DNA of 64,000 nucleotides, taken from contig OY755241.1 in the NCBI GenBank assembly GCA_963576725.1, positions 31,870,853-31,934,852 on the forward strand. Direction: 5' to 3'. A program made the translations under genes and the position numbers. Positions 26,885-39,400 of the stretch are shown piece by piece. Numbering within the stretch: position 1 is the first letter of the stretch; every line of letters starts with the position of its first letter. The notes beneath the pieces were generated by a model that saw nothing but the letters and a program-made list of their open reading frames with translations, ran no database searches and had not been told where the DNA came from. This DNA comes from Azorinus chamasolen. Lineage: Eukaryota; Mollusca; Bivalvia; Cardiida; Solecurtidae.

Positions 26885-27560
26885 AGTCAAGTCAAGTAGT
26901 ATTTATTTACAGTCGGTACAGAATTAACAGATAACATAAGCTCGACTGAGCTGTTAACAGCGACATTTCATACACGTACGCAATACAGCACAAACATAGA
27001 ATCACATTAGCATACTAGCACCATTAAACATTCACAGATAGCAAAATAAGCATAAGATCGCGTTAAATAAAAATATTGAAAGCAATCATATTATAGCAAA
27101 TTATAAGGCATAAAACAATTACAGATAGCATGCATATAAGCATATAAGATAGCAAAATTATAAGGCATGAATTAAACAATCACACATAGCATACATAAGC
27201 ATAAGATAGCACAAAATAAAACATTAAGCGAACGTAATAAAGTATATGATTAGGCATAAAACAGTTTATGTTATCTAGACTAAGGAAGCGGTGTCACATT
27301 ATTAAGGCAAAACTAAGAAAAGCTTTTCATCACATAATAAAAGCAAAAACTATGCCATTAGTGTAGATCAGTATATAATTATGTGTTTTACTTACAGGGG
27401 TAAATACATTTTTTAAGATACATCCACGCATTACATACCAATTTAGAAAGAAAACTGGTGAATCAAAATCCCTATGATACCGACCGTTGGTGGACTCATA
27501 GAAATAATAAAACGAGCAAACGGATATATTCGACCTAAATATATATATATAGTAGTTAAC
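26885..27560. repeat. AT-rich repetitive stretch with 'gcataagatagca' motifs
   Basis: It begins 'agtcaagtcaagtagtattt' and 'atttacagtcggtacagaat', then holds irregular repeats of 'ataagcataagatagca' and 'aaattataaggcat' at about 60-bp spacing (26990-27240). It may be the 3' part of a retroelement read in reverse. No gene is supported. Confidence 0.4.
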
Positions 27561-27587
27561 ATCTTATTACAAGCACCAAATGGATAA

Positions 27588-27918
27588 TCGTTAGTCCTAA
27601 CAGTTGAAAATGGGTTTCATTGTATAAAACTATTTAAACACAAAATTAAAGCACACCGCCAAAAGGCTAGAGATGAAGCCGGTAAGATCTTAAAAACAAA
27701 AAGAAAAGCACATGAAGTAAACAGACTATACGTCAGTGAGATGGACGGATCTACTGAGCATGCTGGTGCATTGACAGCTGCTGGTCCAGGATCATTGAGG
27801 CAGTCTAGACAAAGACCTATGATAACACATGTGTTATCGATATCAGGTCTTTGGTCTAGATTATATATGAGTAGCACAAGAAGCCACACTGGAGACGGAG
27901 AGAGCAAAAACATAACAT
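27588..27918 (+). other. Unrecognised open frame, possible transposon fragment
   Basis: A + strand frame is open for about 110 codons up to TAA near 27918, with no good start. It is lysine/arginine-rich at first (HRQKARDEAGKILKTKRKAH) and then has GSTEHAGALTAAGPGSLRQS. The minus strand is also open for 98 codons (27617-27913). I do not recognise either protein. Long open frames on both strands are more in line with a decayed mobile element than with a gene. Confidence 0.25.
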
Positions 27919-27930
27919 AATTAATATATA

Positions 27931-28120
27931 CAGTGAACCCCCGCTAATAAAGAGCCACTGGTGTCGTTTAAAGCAGGTGGTAGCTTTATGCAGGACGAAA
28001 GTTATACAGAAAGCTCCTGTAGGAACTTTCTGTATAACTCGTCCTGCGTTAAGCTACCACCTGCATCTGCCATTCAGAAGTATGTCCCTTTTTGGTTGTC
28101 GCATTAGAGGGGTTTTACTG
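27931..28120. mobile_element. TA-C element (190 bp)
   Basis: CAGTgaacccccgctaataa ... gcattagaggggttttACTG flanked by TA. The hairpin arms are 'agcaggtggtagctttatgc' ... 'gcgttaagctaccacctgc', with core 'cagaaagctcctgtaggaac'. It is a different TIR subfamily from 52909 but has the same hairpin architecture. Confidence 0.8.
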
Positions 28121-28135
28121 TATTATGAAAGGGAG

Positions 28136-28346
28136 TTTAACCATTTCCCTGGTAGACTGTGAGAGAATCAATTTAACACGTAAATTTGAAAATATTATTT
28201 CCAGCGAAAACTTGTAATGATAGAAAACAGAATGAATATCTCCATATCCATAAACTAAAACCAAGTAGACCCTACATGATCTGTCTGAATTGGGTCTACT
28301 CTGTTTATGAGTGCTAATTAGTCTCTATATGAGGGAAAGTGTTAAA
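28136..28346 (+). mobile_element. TTAA-1 MITE, diverged
   Basis: 'TTAAccatttccctggtaga' ... 'atgagggaaagtgTTAA'. The hairpin is reduced: 'aagtagaccctacatgatct' / 'gaattgggtctactctgtt'. Confidence 0.6.
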
Positions 28347-28439
28347 CATTTTGAGCGACTATATACCGGTATGCAGACAACATGATTTGTACATTAGCAA
28401 AAGATCTGTTAGATGCTTCTCATCTGAGACTTTTTAATG

Positions 28440-29660
28440 ACGAGCAGTAATCCAACAAGAGGGTCATGAGGCCCTGAAGCGCTCACCTGAGATAACCCTC
28501 GGTCGGACGGGGCCATTTTTGACCCAGAAGTCATCATTTGTACAACCTTGATAGAGAACCACAAGGCAAAGCAGCAACATATTTAAAGGACTATGCAAAA
28601 CTGATAAACCCAGGGTGTGGCCATTTTGGTCTGGGGATCATAATTTGAACAATCTTGGTAGAGGACTATTAAATAATGATATAAACCAAATATCAAAGGT
28701 CTGGGCATTTTGTTTCAGAGAAGAAGATGTTTAAAGAGCCTGTGGCGGGGTCATTTTCGACCCAGGGGGGCATAATTTGAACAATCTTTGTAGAGGACCA
28801 TTAGATCATGCTACATGCAAAATATCAAAGTTCTAGGCTTTACATTTTCAGAGAAGAAGATTATCCAATGAAAAACTGATAAGCTCTTGGGCAGGGCCGT
28901 TTTCGACTCAGGGGTTATTATTTGAACAAATTTTGTAGAGGAACATTAGATGATACTACATACCAAATAGCAAAGGTCTAAGCCTTACAGTTTCAGAGAG
29001 GAAGATTTCTAAAGATATTCCTATGAAAAACTGATAAGCCCCGTGGCAGGGCCATTTTTGGGGGTGTGCCTAACCCGTCATAACTGGTCATAACCCGTCA
29101 TTGCCTATTTTAGGCACATCGCATTTTTGGTCCGGGGTCATAATTTTGAACAAACTTTGTAGAGAACCATTAGATTATGTTACATACCAAACACCAAACA
29201 TCAAATGTCTAGGCCTTACAGTGTCAGAGAAGAAGATTTTTAAAGATATCCTATGAAAAACTGACAAGTCCTTGGGCGGGGTCATTTTTGGTCCGGGGTC
29301 ATAATTTTAACAATCTTTGTAGAGGACCTTTAGAGCATGCTACAGACCAAATATCAAAGTTCTGGGCCTTACAGTTCAGATAAGAAGATTTTTAAAGATT
29401 TTCCTATGAAAAACTGATAAGCCCATGGGCGGGGCCATTTTTGGTCCGGGGTCATAATTTGAACAATATTTGTAGAGGATCATTCGATCATGCAACATAT
29501 AGGTCTAGGCCTTACAGTTTCAGAGAAGAAGAGTTTTAAAGATTTTCCTATGAAAAACTGATAAGCCCTTGGGCAGTGCCATTTTTGGTCCGGGTCATAA
29601 TGTGATTAATAATTCATTCCCTCTAGCCACTGATGCTTCTGACAAAATTTGGTTAAAATT
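28440..29660 (-). repeat. AGCTCACCTGAG-type dispersed mollusc repeat, inverted relative to 16735
   Basis: About seven imperfect units of 150-170 bp contain 'cataatttgaacaatctt', 'gtagaggaccattaga', 'ccaaatatcaaaggtct', 'ttacagtttcagagaagaag' and 'cctatgaaaaactgataagc'. The right end 'ttggttaaaattgggttagc' is the complement of the start region of the copy at 16770-16860. It is interrupted on the right by the LINE fragment. Confidence 0.65.
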
Positions 29661-30185
29661 GGGTTAGCGGTCGTTTGTAAATGTGGATGGACAACTCTTT
29701 GCTGATGACACTGCCATTTACATAACTGTCAACTCTCTCTTAGACTGTAAATCTCTACAAGAAGATCTTGACAAACTACATGAATGGGAAAAGCAGTGGG
29801 ACATGGATTTTAACCCCTCCAAATGTCAGGTCCTTCACATCTCAAAAAGGAAAAATGTCATCAAACACAAGTACTACCTTCATGGCCAAGTCCTAGAATC
29901 TGTCTCTCATGCTAAATACCTAGGACTTGATATCTCTTCTGATCTAAATTTCAACTCTCATATTTCTCGAATTACATCCAATGCAAGCAAATCTCTTGTA
30001 ATTCTTTTATTTTATCTCACCTCACCCAAATTTTAACCAACTGATTTTTTTTAAGTCTCACTATACCCTAAAATATTTATTGTGGGTTTCTTTTTATCTT
30101 TCACTTCACTAACAGTTCTGACGTGCACATTTTCCTGGCTGTAACACCCGTGAGAGGGGTTGCCAGTATACAGAGATAGATAGAT
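29661..30185 (+). mobile_element. Truncated non-LTR retrotransposon (jockey/CR1-like)
   Basis: The open frame 29683-30036 encodes part of a reverse transcriptase: LFADDTAIY contains the catalytic A-D-D motif, followed by WEKQWDMDFNPSKCQVLHIS and KYLGLDISSDLNFNSHI, typical of the RT palm and thumb of jockey/CR1-group elements. It is truncated at the 5' end within RT and jumps from KASKSL-like coding into a 3' UTR ('taacacccgtgagaggggt'), so the C-terminal part is deleted. It ends in 'gatagatagata', a short tandem 3' tail. It is dead, and inserted in the mollusc repeat to its left. Confidence 0.8.
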
Positions 30186-30230
30186 ATAATAGATCTAAAC
30201 ATATAATTTAAATCGTTAACTTTTTTGTTG

Positions 30231-30377
30231 GGACAAACATTGATGAGTACGAACCGCTATGCAAACGAATCGTCAAAATACACACTGAACGCGCATGCGC
30301 CCAATTTTATTATTGGAAAAGAAAAATCGAAACATGGTGGCGGTAATTTGAAATAAAATCAACCATATTAAGTAATT
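30231..30377 (+). promoter_or_regulatory. Probable CDK5RAP2 promoter / 5' UTR
   Basis: A perfect palindrome GCGCATGCGC at 30291-30300 is the consensus NRF1 site. It is followed at once by CCAAT (30301-30305) and an inverted CCAAT (ATTGG, 30312-30316), then 'catggtggcgg' at 30333, which resembles a YY1-type initiator-proximal motif. An ATG with a strong donor follows at 30378-30430. NRF1 plus CCAAT architecture is common at TATA-less housekeeping promoters. Transcription start is inferred near 30320-30345. Confidence 0.5.
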
Positions 30378-30430
30378 ATGGACTCGTATATTAGTTACGA
30401 CAAGACTCTCCCGATAGATATGAATGGGAG
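30378..30430 (+). CDS. CDK5RAP2: CDK5RAP2 candidate first exon (1a)
   Basis: ATG at 30378 begins MDSYISYDKTLPIDMNG (17 codons plus two bases AG), then a consensus donor gtaagt at 30431. The two-base overhang fits the one-base start of the exon at 53414 (AG+C = Ser). The acidic MD...D-x-T-L-P start resembles the N-terminus of vertebrate CDK5RAP2 by eye. The promoter-like stretch directly upstream supports it. The implied first intron is 22,983 bp. Confidence 0.55.
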
Positions 30431-33400
30431 GTAAGTATATATCTTGTCTATTTAGCTAGAATCTGATAAGCTATGGCAAAAATAATGGTGGAACAAGGAG
30501 GCTGTTGTGTTCTATTTTTAGAAAGTCTGAGATGCTGTGGTACTTTTTGGCAATGCTCCACTCATCGAAAACAAACAAAAGGTTCATGAATCAACTCCCT
30601 TCGCAATAAATTTAAATTTCATATAAATTTCTTATTTATACTATAAAATGGAGCGACGTGTCGAGAACCCGAACAATGTTTTGAATTTGATATTACAGGG
30701 CAATTTTGAGACAAGGAAAACAAAAACATGTTGCATGTATTTCGGACGGTTTCAGTTAGATTTATTTGCTGTATTATAATGAGGAAAATGTCATCAGACC
30801 ACACTGGGTTTGAACCTTTCCCATTGCACAGTGCAATTATTATCCATAAACAAATTGCTTTAGAAGAGCTTGGTGTGCAACAGGATTGATGAAAAACATG
30901 CAGCCAGACAGGGGCTCCAACCCAGGACCCCTCACTTATCCCCAGCTTAACTATAACCATAATGTAAATAGTTTTAAATTTATATAGCCAGCTGTTACAT
31001 CGGGCTGTTCAGTTTTAAACAAAGGGTACTAGACGTTCCAATCTAGGATCCCTACCTTACACTGGTCTGGAAGAACAGGGCTAGTGCTTGATGTTCTTCA
31101 TCCAGTACCTGTATCGGGAACAAGTCAAACCGGCCCCAAGTCAAACCGGCCCCAGGTCAAACCGGCCTCCAAAAAGTCAAACCGGACCTCATTTTGGTCA
31201 AACCGGCCCCCAAAATATTTTTTTGCTGGTCAAACCGGCCTCATAAAAAAATAAAGATAAAAAAAATCAAATCCTCAAGTGTAATGTTATATTATTATGT
31301 ATCATAAAATGTAATGTTATAATGTAAAGAATAATTTGATCAGGTGATATGTTTCTGCGTAAATGTTAGCAAACAATTAACACTTTTTTAAATTTGTGCC
31401 TATAATGTAACCGAAATTTTAACACTTATCGTAAGACGCTCATTAATTTTAAGACACACAGTAATTAGTTGTGTGGTACTTTAATATCACCGCACAATTA
31501 ACACATTAATATATTAGTTTTAGCTATGTACAGACAAAGACTAATTGGCATGTTATGCACGTGTCATTAAAGGTACTTAAAGGTGTTAATCCCTTTTATG
31601 GTTGTTAAAGATGAGCACTTATTGCTAACGTATGCACGGGGCGGTAACACACAAATGTACATTACGGTGTTAATCCCAATGTTTTTATTGTTCGGTGCCG
31701 TCAATAAACAAGTTAAGTTATTTTTCGGTATTTTTGAAGAGCGATAATTGACGACGTGAGTGAAAAATGGTATGTATAAATAAAGTTTATAATTTCATGT
31801 CTTTCTCATTATCAACAAGTTTTTACTATGTGATTGTTTCTCTGTGTTTTATTAACTTCTTGGATATATCATCGTTATTTTGTACTGGACCAATTTGTTT
31901 CTATTAATTTATTTCACGTGAACCATCGGATTTGTGATTGGTATTTTATATGTGATTAATTGCAATTTTTATTCTGACTTTGAATTCTTCTCGTATTGGT
32001 GTTGTGTTATCTGTGTAAGTGTGCTGTGTGACAATGACAGACAACTGTATAGATTGTGGGGAATTGGTTCGGCCTTTACAGCAGGCAGTTACATGTGACT
32101 CATGTGAAAGATAGCAGCATCGCACGTGCAATACGGGTATGTTAATTTATATTATAAAGTCCCTACCATGTTCCCCTTATGTCTGTATATCAATGTGTAT
32201 GTCCAAAAATAAGTTGAGAATACCATCAAATACAGCTTTCGCGATTTATTTTGACTACAATAGAAATCAATCATTGTTTCTGGCTTGTGCTGTACACATG
32301 CATTACTGTTATGTTAAATTTAATTATTAATTCCATACCATTTTCCCTGTGTGTATGTGTTTGTCTTTCTGCATGTATATATTATGTCTGTCCAAAACTA
32401 GAATGAGAATACCATCAAAATTTATTTGACTATTATATAAGTCAATCAGTCGTGTGCACGTGCGCTCAGTATATACCTACTCATGTAGACAGTAATATTT
32501 AAAAACTAATTTTCTTACTACAAAAGCGACAGAGTGCTTACTGCAAAGTATATTCAGTATTAGTTAACCTTTGGTACGTTGTGGGTTGTGTAAACAATTT
32601 GGACCCAGATTAGAGGTCGACAACACTCGGCATCTCATCAGGTATCAAACTGGTTGAAACTGTAAGTATATTTCTAGTGAAACTTTACATAATTTAAATA
32701 GAGGGGGTAGAGTAGCTATTCATCATTCTAAAGGTTTTCTGTAATATATTTTCAAGATATTATTATCATGGTAATTATACTGAAAACGCTTCAAGCGGCC
32801 ATAATTATATTACAGATATATTCCAGGTTTTAGTTATCAAGTCCCTACCATTTTCCCCTGTGTGATAGTCTGTCTGTCGGTCTATCTGTCAGGCTGACGG
32901 ACGTTTCGCTACCCACACCTTTTCTGATGCTGATTAATTTAAGGCACGTGTAAATGTTGTCCACTCCGAGATCACAGGTACCGCCGATAAGCCGATTAGA
33001 TTGATGTATCAGTATGTGACACTGATTAAATTAATATGGACACGTGCTACATGCATTTTTGCTTGATTATTTATGAGCATAACTTAGATAATAGTTAACT
33101 GTCATATTGACACAGAGTAGAACCAGATCAGATGGTTTATAAAGGAGCTCTTTGTTCAGGGTCTGCTCTGTTTGCTTAACATATTCTATGAATCTAATAA
33201 ATATTAATTGTCATTATTTCTTATATAATGACTAATTCAATAATCAAAGATTAAAGGGTTAAACATATACTTTATACGATTTACTTCTTGAATTGACTTG
33301 GTATGTGCTATTAAATATACGCATGTGTAGAGTATACCCAGATCAAACAGTTTATAAAGTAGCTTTTTGATCAGGGTGTGCTCTCTTTGCTTAATAAAGT

Positions 33401-36400
33401 CTACTATATCCCCGATTCCATAGTGTCTGCCTAAACAAAGCCATGATAAAAATGATTTTAATAAATATTAATTATCATTATTTCGTACATAATGACTGAT
33501 TCATAGATTAAAGTGTTTTAAATATACTTTAAAAGTTTATAATGAATTGACTTGAGATATGTGCTATTAAATATTACAAACATCGGATCAGTGTTCTGTT
33601 TTTTCTAGCTTCATTAACGTTGGTCGTCACATACTATAGCTTCTTTCCATATTAATAAACCGTGTCACCCAGTTTAATTCCATTTTCCATTACAAGATTT
33701 AAATATTTCAATGTTCGATATTCATTCTCCAAAGTTTCGATACCTTGTGCTTATCAAGTTTTTTTTTCAAATTCCATGAGCAAACGGTGCAGATCCTGAT
33801 CACACGGCTCCTACGCTGTTTGTAAATACATTAATACACGTTTAAAGGAAGGAAATAGGAAATACTTAGTTCTGGTTTGGAAAAAAATCAAAAATTTCAC
33901 TGGATGACACTATTTTAAAACAGTCGCCAAAAAATTACTTAATTCATTTTCGCATGCAAATATGCCTAATAACCAAGATAAACATTAATAATGTTCATTC
34001 AACTGACACAATGAACGCGTGTCTATAATTGGATTATCGTAAGTATACATACACACTCGTGCCATTAATGGGATTATCACACCTACCGAAATGCGTGCCA
34101 TTAATTGGCATTAACTTCATTGATTTTAAACGTGAGCCGAATAGAACACACTAATATGCAGATATTTCCAAATGGCCAAATATTTCCGATATGAAACTAC
34201 ATTACGAAACTAAATCCCCCAAAAATAATTAAACATGTTTAGAAAATCTATTTTAAATTGTGGGGCCGGTTTGACCAAAAAAATATTTCACATGAGGCCG
34301 GTTTGACTTTTTGGAGGCCGGTTTGACCAGGGGCCGGTTTGACTTGGGGCCGGTTTGACTGTAATTCCCTGTATCAGGCCTGTTACACTACTCCCCCTTT
34401 TCCCCTGAGGAACTCACGAGAAAGGGGCATGCACAAGATCCGATTTTCAAATTCAGCGACAACTGTGACAGGACTAGTGAAAAACATGCAACCAGATCAG
34501 GGCTCGAAACAGGACAAGTGCTATACCGACTGAGCTATCCGGACCGCTTACTGTTCTTCATCCAGTACCTGTACATACATGGCCTGTTACAGGTGCTACT
34601 GTCCATTTCAATTTACTTTGTCACTGAATTTTAGTCGATATTTTTTTCATTTCGAGTCGGACTGACCTTAAATATACTTCATTTGATCACATTGTTTTTC
34701 AGGAACTCCCATGCTAAATATCCCTCAATATCATGCAGTAACAAGGAATAAAATGCATTTTCTACATGCTAATTCGAACAGCTGTTTCTTTGCAAATGGC
34801 TGCGGAATGTATGGATCTTGGAGCGTATCATTTTTCAACAGGGGTGAATTGCATACTGATATGAAATAAATGACATAATTTCGTGTATGACGTCAACTTT
34901 TAAGAGCTATAATTACCCTTAGTTAAATTCGAACGTTCCACTCAATGTCAATCGTCCGCCATTTGCAATTTGAAATGAACGTGTTTACAATGGGAAAACA
35001 TTGTTTTTATGCATAAAATCTTTATTTAAAGATGGATTAAAGGGAAACTCTGGCACAGAGTTCCTGAAAAACGATGACACAAGTGGTTTAAATTTGATCT
35101 CGATCCGGTAAGAAATGAAAATAATTCTCGATTCAAATTCAGTGACAAGTAAATTGAAATGGACAGTACATATTTTCTTTAACTCTTTCCCAGTTCTATG
35201 TTTATTCAAAATTTCAATACAGTCCTACTGAATATTCATGCATGGACAAAATGGTTTTAATGAAATATAGAAGGTGGTATTACTATTAGTAAACAACGAG
35301 CAGTGAACCATAAAAATCAGCGCAGTCCACTTTTTGGGGGAATCGGCATTCTGTCAGCATAAAAACCTGCATGAGAAAATCGTGATTGACTGTCGCATGT
35401 AAAGTACATATCTTACTTAGATGGACTGCAGCAGTGCTGACGTCCCTAAATCGTGGCATATCAAAATGTAAAGTACAGTCACGGCTCATTGTTTACCTGT
35501 ACATTGTAGTCATTTTAGAAAGTAAAGAAACAGATATTTCAAATTCCATTAAAATTGGCAAACATTGCAGACCAGTCACCCTGATCAGGTGGCTCCTATA
35601 TGAGCCACCTGATTTGCAAATGCGTGACAAAGCATTTACATGAGGGAAAGAGTTAAGATAGTTCAGTCTTGTCTTCCTATATGAGCCACCTGATTTGCAA
35701 ATGCGTGACAAAGCATTTACATGAGGGAAAGTGTTAAGATAGTTCAGTCTTGTCTTCTTCTTGAAGATACAAAAACATTTACATTTACGTTTTGACACAA
35801 TGAGGTGTAGAAATGATAGGAAAGGCAGAAACAGACAGGTACAACATAGGACAGTGTGCTGACGGCTTTCTGTCCCAAAAGTCAGACCAATTCAGCTACT
35901 CTTGTGGTCCCATTCAATCATTCATCTTTGCCAACTGATTGCCAACAACAGAATTTTTATAAGTGGCTGTTTGCACAATCATATGAAAGTAATTTTCTCA
36001 AAATGGCCGAGCTGAAGTGTATGGTGAAAAACCCTTTCCCAGTTGAATATTCATGTAAAAAATAATGACATCATGAATAATTATCTGAAATTTTATAATG
36101 GCTTATGTACACAGGATATTTTAGTAATGTATTGCTAGTCCGATCTATTACATCTATATATAATTTCATAAGCAAAAAGAGCAGATCCTGATCAGACACC
36201 TTCTACAGGAGCTGTCTTATCTGCTTCTAGTCTGTTTGCTAAGGCATTTATATGAAGGAAAGGGTTAACCCTTTCCCTGTTCTATATTTAGGCTAAATTC
36301 CAATACCCACTGCATATTCATTAACCCATTCCCACTTAGGCTATTTTTAGACCTAACCTCTTTGATTAAATCTACCAAAAAGCAGTATTAACTAGAGAAA

Positions 36401-39400
36401 AGGAATTTTTCAGAATTGTGTAGTTTTCAAACCATTGTGATAAATAGAGCATTTGCTCCTGTGGAGCAAATGCTCTATTTATCACAATGGTTTCACAAAG
36501 TGACTTTTGCAGAAGCGTCAAAAGGCGTCAATATGCGGGAATGGGTTAAGAAAATAGTTATAAAGAAATGTGGTAGGTGGAACATTGTAGACATTTAAGT
36601 AAGTAAAGAAACAGATCTATCAGATTCTTTTAGCAAACAGAGCAGACAGCTCCTCTTGGAGCCGTCTGATCTGGGTCTACTCTGTTTGCAAATGCGTGAA
36701 AACACGTTTATATGAGGGGAAGGGTTAAAACTGTATATAGGGTTTAGTGACTGAGAAAGAAGAGATTTTGATAGATACATTGTAAGCATCTTAGCCCAGG
36801 CCAAACATTTTCTCAACAGCCATTGGATGGAATTTCATGAATTGTTTAAATAGAAAGGCAATATTTGTTGATCATGATCACTTGATATATATCTGTGTAA
36901 TATGTATGCAACCCCACTCATGTGACTTCACCTCAGTTTTTTCAAGGACTTTATGTTTGAAATTGATAAAATATTATTTAATAGTTACAAAGGACACCAT
37001 ATTATTAATGTCTCCTGGGATCATCCATTGGCTTTACCAATGTTCAGGTTATGGTTTGATATAAACTTATAAAGTTAGTTTAAATGATGCACAATGAGGG
37101 ATCCTGTTCAGTAATCTCCCTTAATCTGGAAAGGGAGGTAATAAATATAAGATATAAGGTGTCTGGTCAGTAAGAGTTCCTCTTCCTGTACCTATACTTG
37201 AGCAAGTGGTTTATACTTGACAGTTGACACATGCTGTGAAGTGTCATTGTCACTGGTAATCAGGAGATATTAGCCCTTTGGATGCTGAATATACATCATC
37301 GTATAACAATAGAGTCCACTCGGTACAAAGGAGTATAATTTGCTGGATGATTTTGATAGGCAAACAGTGCAGACACTGGTCAGAGGAATCTTCAAGGAAC
37401 CCTCTGATCTGGGTCTACACTGTTAGCAAATGACAAAAATCTGTGTAGCATAAATTTTAAAACTTGTTGCTGGTATTCAGAGGATTATTTTCCCCAAGGA
37501 AACACTTGTAACTCTGTTGTGTTGTAAGAATAGCTGAGCTCATAGCAAGGAAACTGAACAATGCACATGTGTATACACATAATGCTGATTTAAGTTATTG
37601 TGTCAATTTTTAATGGATGAGTTGATTGGAATCACTACTTTGATGAAAAGCTCAGAACTGTTATGAAAAATCCCTAAATTTTGTTTAGTTTCGAGAGTTT
37701 GGATAGTATTCTTATTGTTGTCTGGTTTCTACTGTTTGGATAGTGTTATTATTGTTAACCGTTTGCATGCTGGATTTTCAAAATGGAATGGTCTTTTATT
37801 ATTTAACTATATAATCATGTAAGAACTGACATCATGAATACCAATTAGATTAATTCTTATAACGGTATGTGGACAAAGGAATTTTTAGTACAATTATATC
37901 TATATAATTCCATATACATACATGTATAAGCAAACAGAGCAGATCCTCCTGGTAAGATGGCTCCTCTAGGAGCCGTCTGATCTGGGTCTACTCTGTTTGC
38001 AAAAGCAGTGAACGGGTGTTTCTATGGAGTAAAAGGTTAACAATAAAATGCTTTTAGTATAGAAGGATTCGATTTGCTGGAGATTTTGATAAATGGTTCA
38101 GATCCTAATCAGAAGGTTCCTCTAGGAGCTGTCTGCTCTGGGTCTATACTGAGCAAATGCCACTACACTAGTTTCTGACTAAAGATGATTATCTGTTCTC
38201 CTGGTACAGTAATTGCATGCTACCTGACTTGCAAACAGCATAAATACAGATAGGACCCCAAGTAACTCATTGTTACAGCAGGATCCATACTGTTTAGATC
38301 CGAGTCTATAGTTTGTTTAAAGCTTCATACTGGAAACAAATGAAATTGCATGAAAATTGGGGGGGGGGGGGGGGGGGGGGTTGTTAACCCTTTACCTCTT
38401 AGATAAACATTTTAATGCCTTTGAAAACAGAGTAGATCCAGATCAGTTGGATCCTATTATAGGCTATTGTAGACTGTTTGCCAAGGCCATGATATAGATC
38501 TTAATTTGTAGTTTCTGCCATGGCCCAAACAAATTTCAATACTTACTGAATATTCATGGAGAAAGTAGTTACGGTATTTCGTTATGGAAGGGTGAAGCAT
38601 TGAAGCCATTTTAGAAAGTATAGAATCAGATCTATCAAATTCCACTAGCAAACAGAGCAGACCCTGGTCAGACAGCTCCTATAGAGCCTTTTGATCTGGG
38701 TCTACTCGGTTTGCAGAAACGTGTTTATGAGGGAAAGGGTTAATATTCATGATGTCATTATTTTTACATGAATATAGTCATGGAGTAAAGGATTTAAAAA
38801 AATTGACCAATATTCTTATAAATTTTGTCTCAGGCGTGTGATATCAGCACATAGAGCAGATCCTGATCAGATGACCCCTACAGGATCTGTATTCTGGATC
38901 TAATCCTTTTGTGAAGGTGTCTTTACCAGGTATACATTGTATAAATGAAAGGGTTATATATACAATGATGGACCGGACCATTCCACTTCACCATTCAAAA
39001 GGTTATAATATAATGAAAATACTGGTATGAAATCTCAGATGACTATTTGTCGACATGCATGTGTTACTCAGTGTTATTATTATATAGCTGGATGTACTTT
39101 TAGATGTGAATTGTTGTTTTTAACTTTTTACAGTTAGGTGGTAGTTTGTCCATAAATGACACTTAAACTAATTTTAAAATATCTGAGATATTAATTGCTA
39201 CAACTGCAAGCCAGGTAGACCCAAATTAAGTTTTCAGGCCTGGGTCTATTCTGTTTACCTTTATCCTGTTTGATGGACCAAAGTTATTGACAACCCTTTG
39301 AATACAGGAACCGAGTTAACTGGCATTTGCAAATAGTGTAGACCTACACCAGAGGGCTCTTGTCATTCAAAGTTGGTTAAAGATGAAATGATGACTGGCT

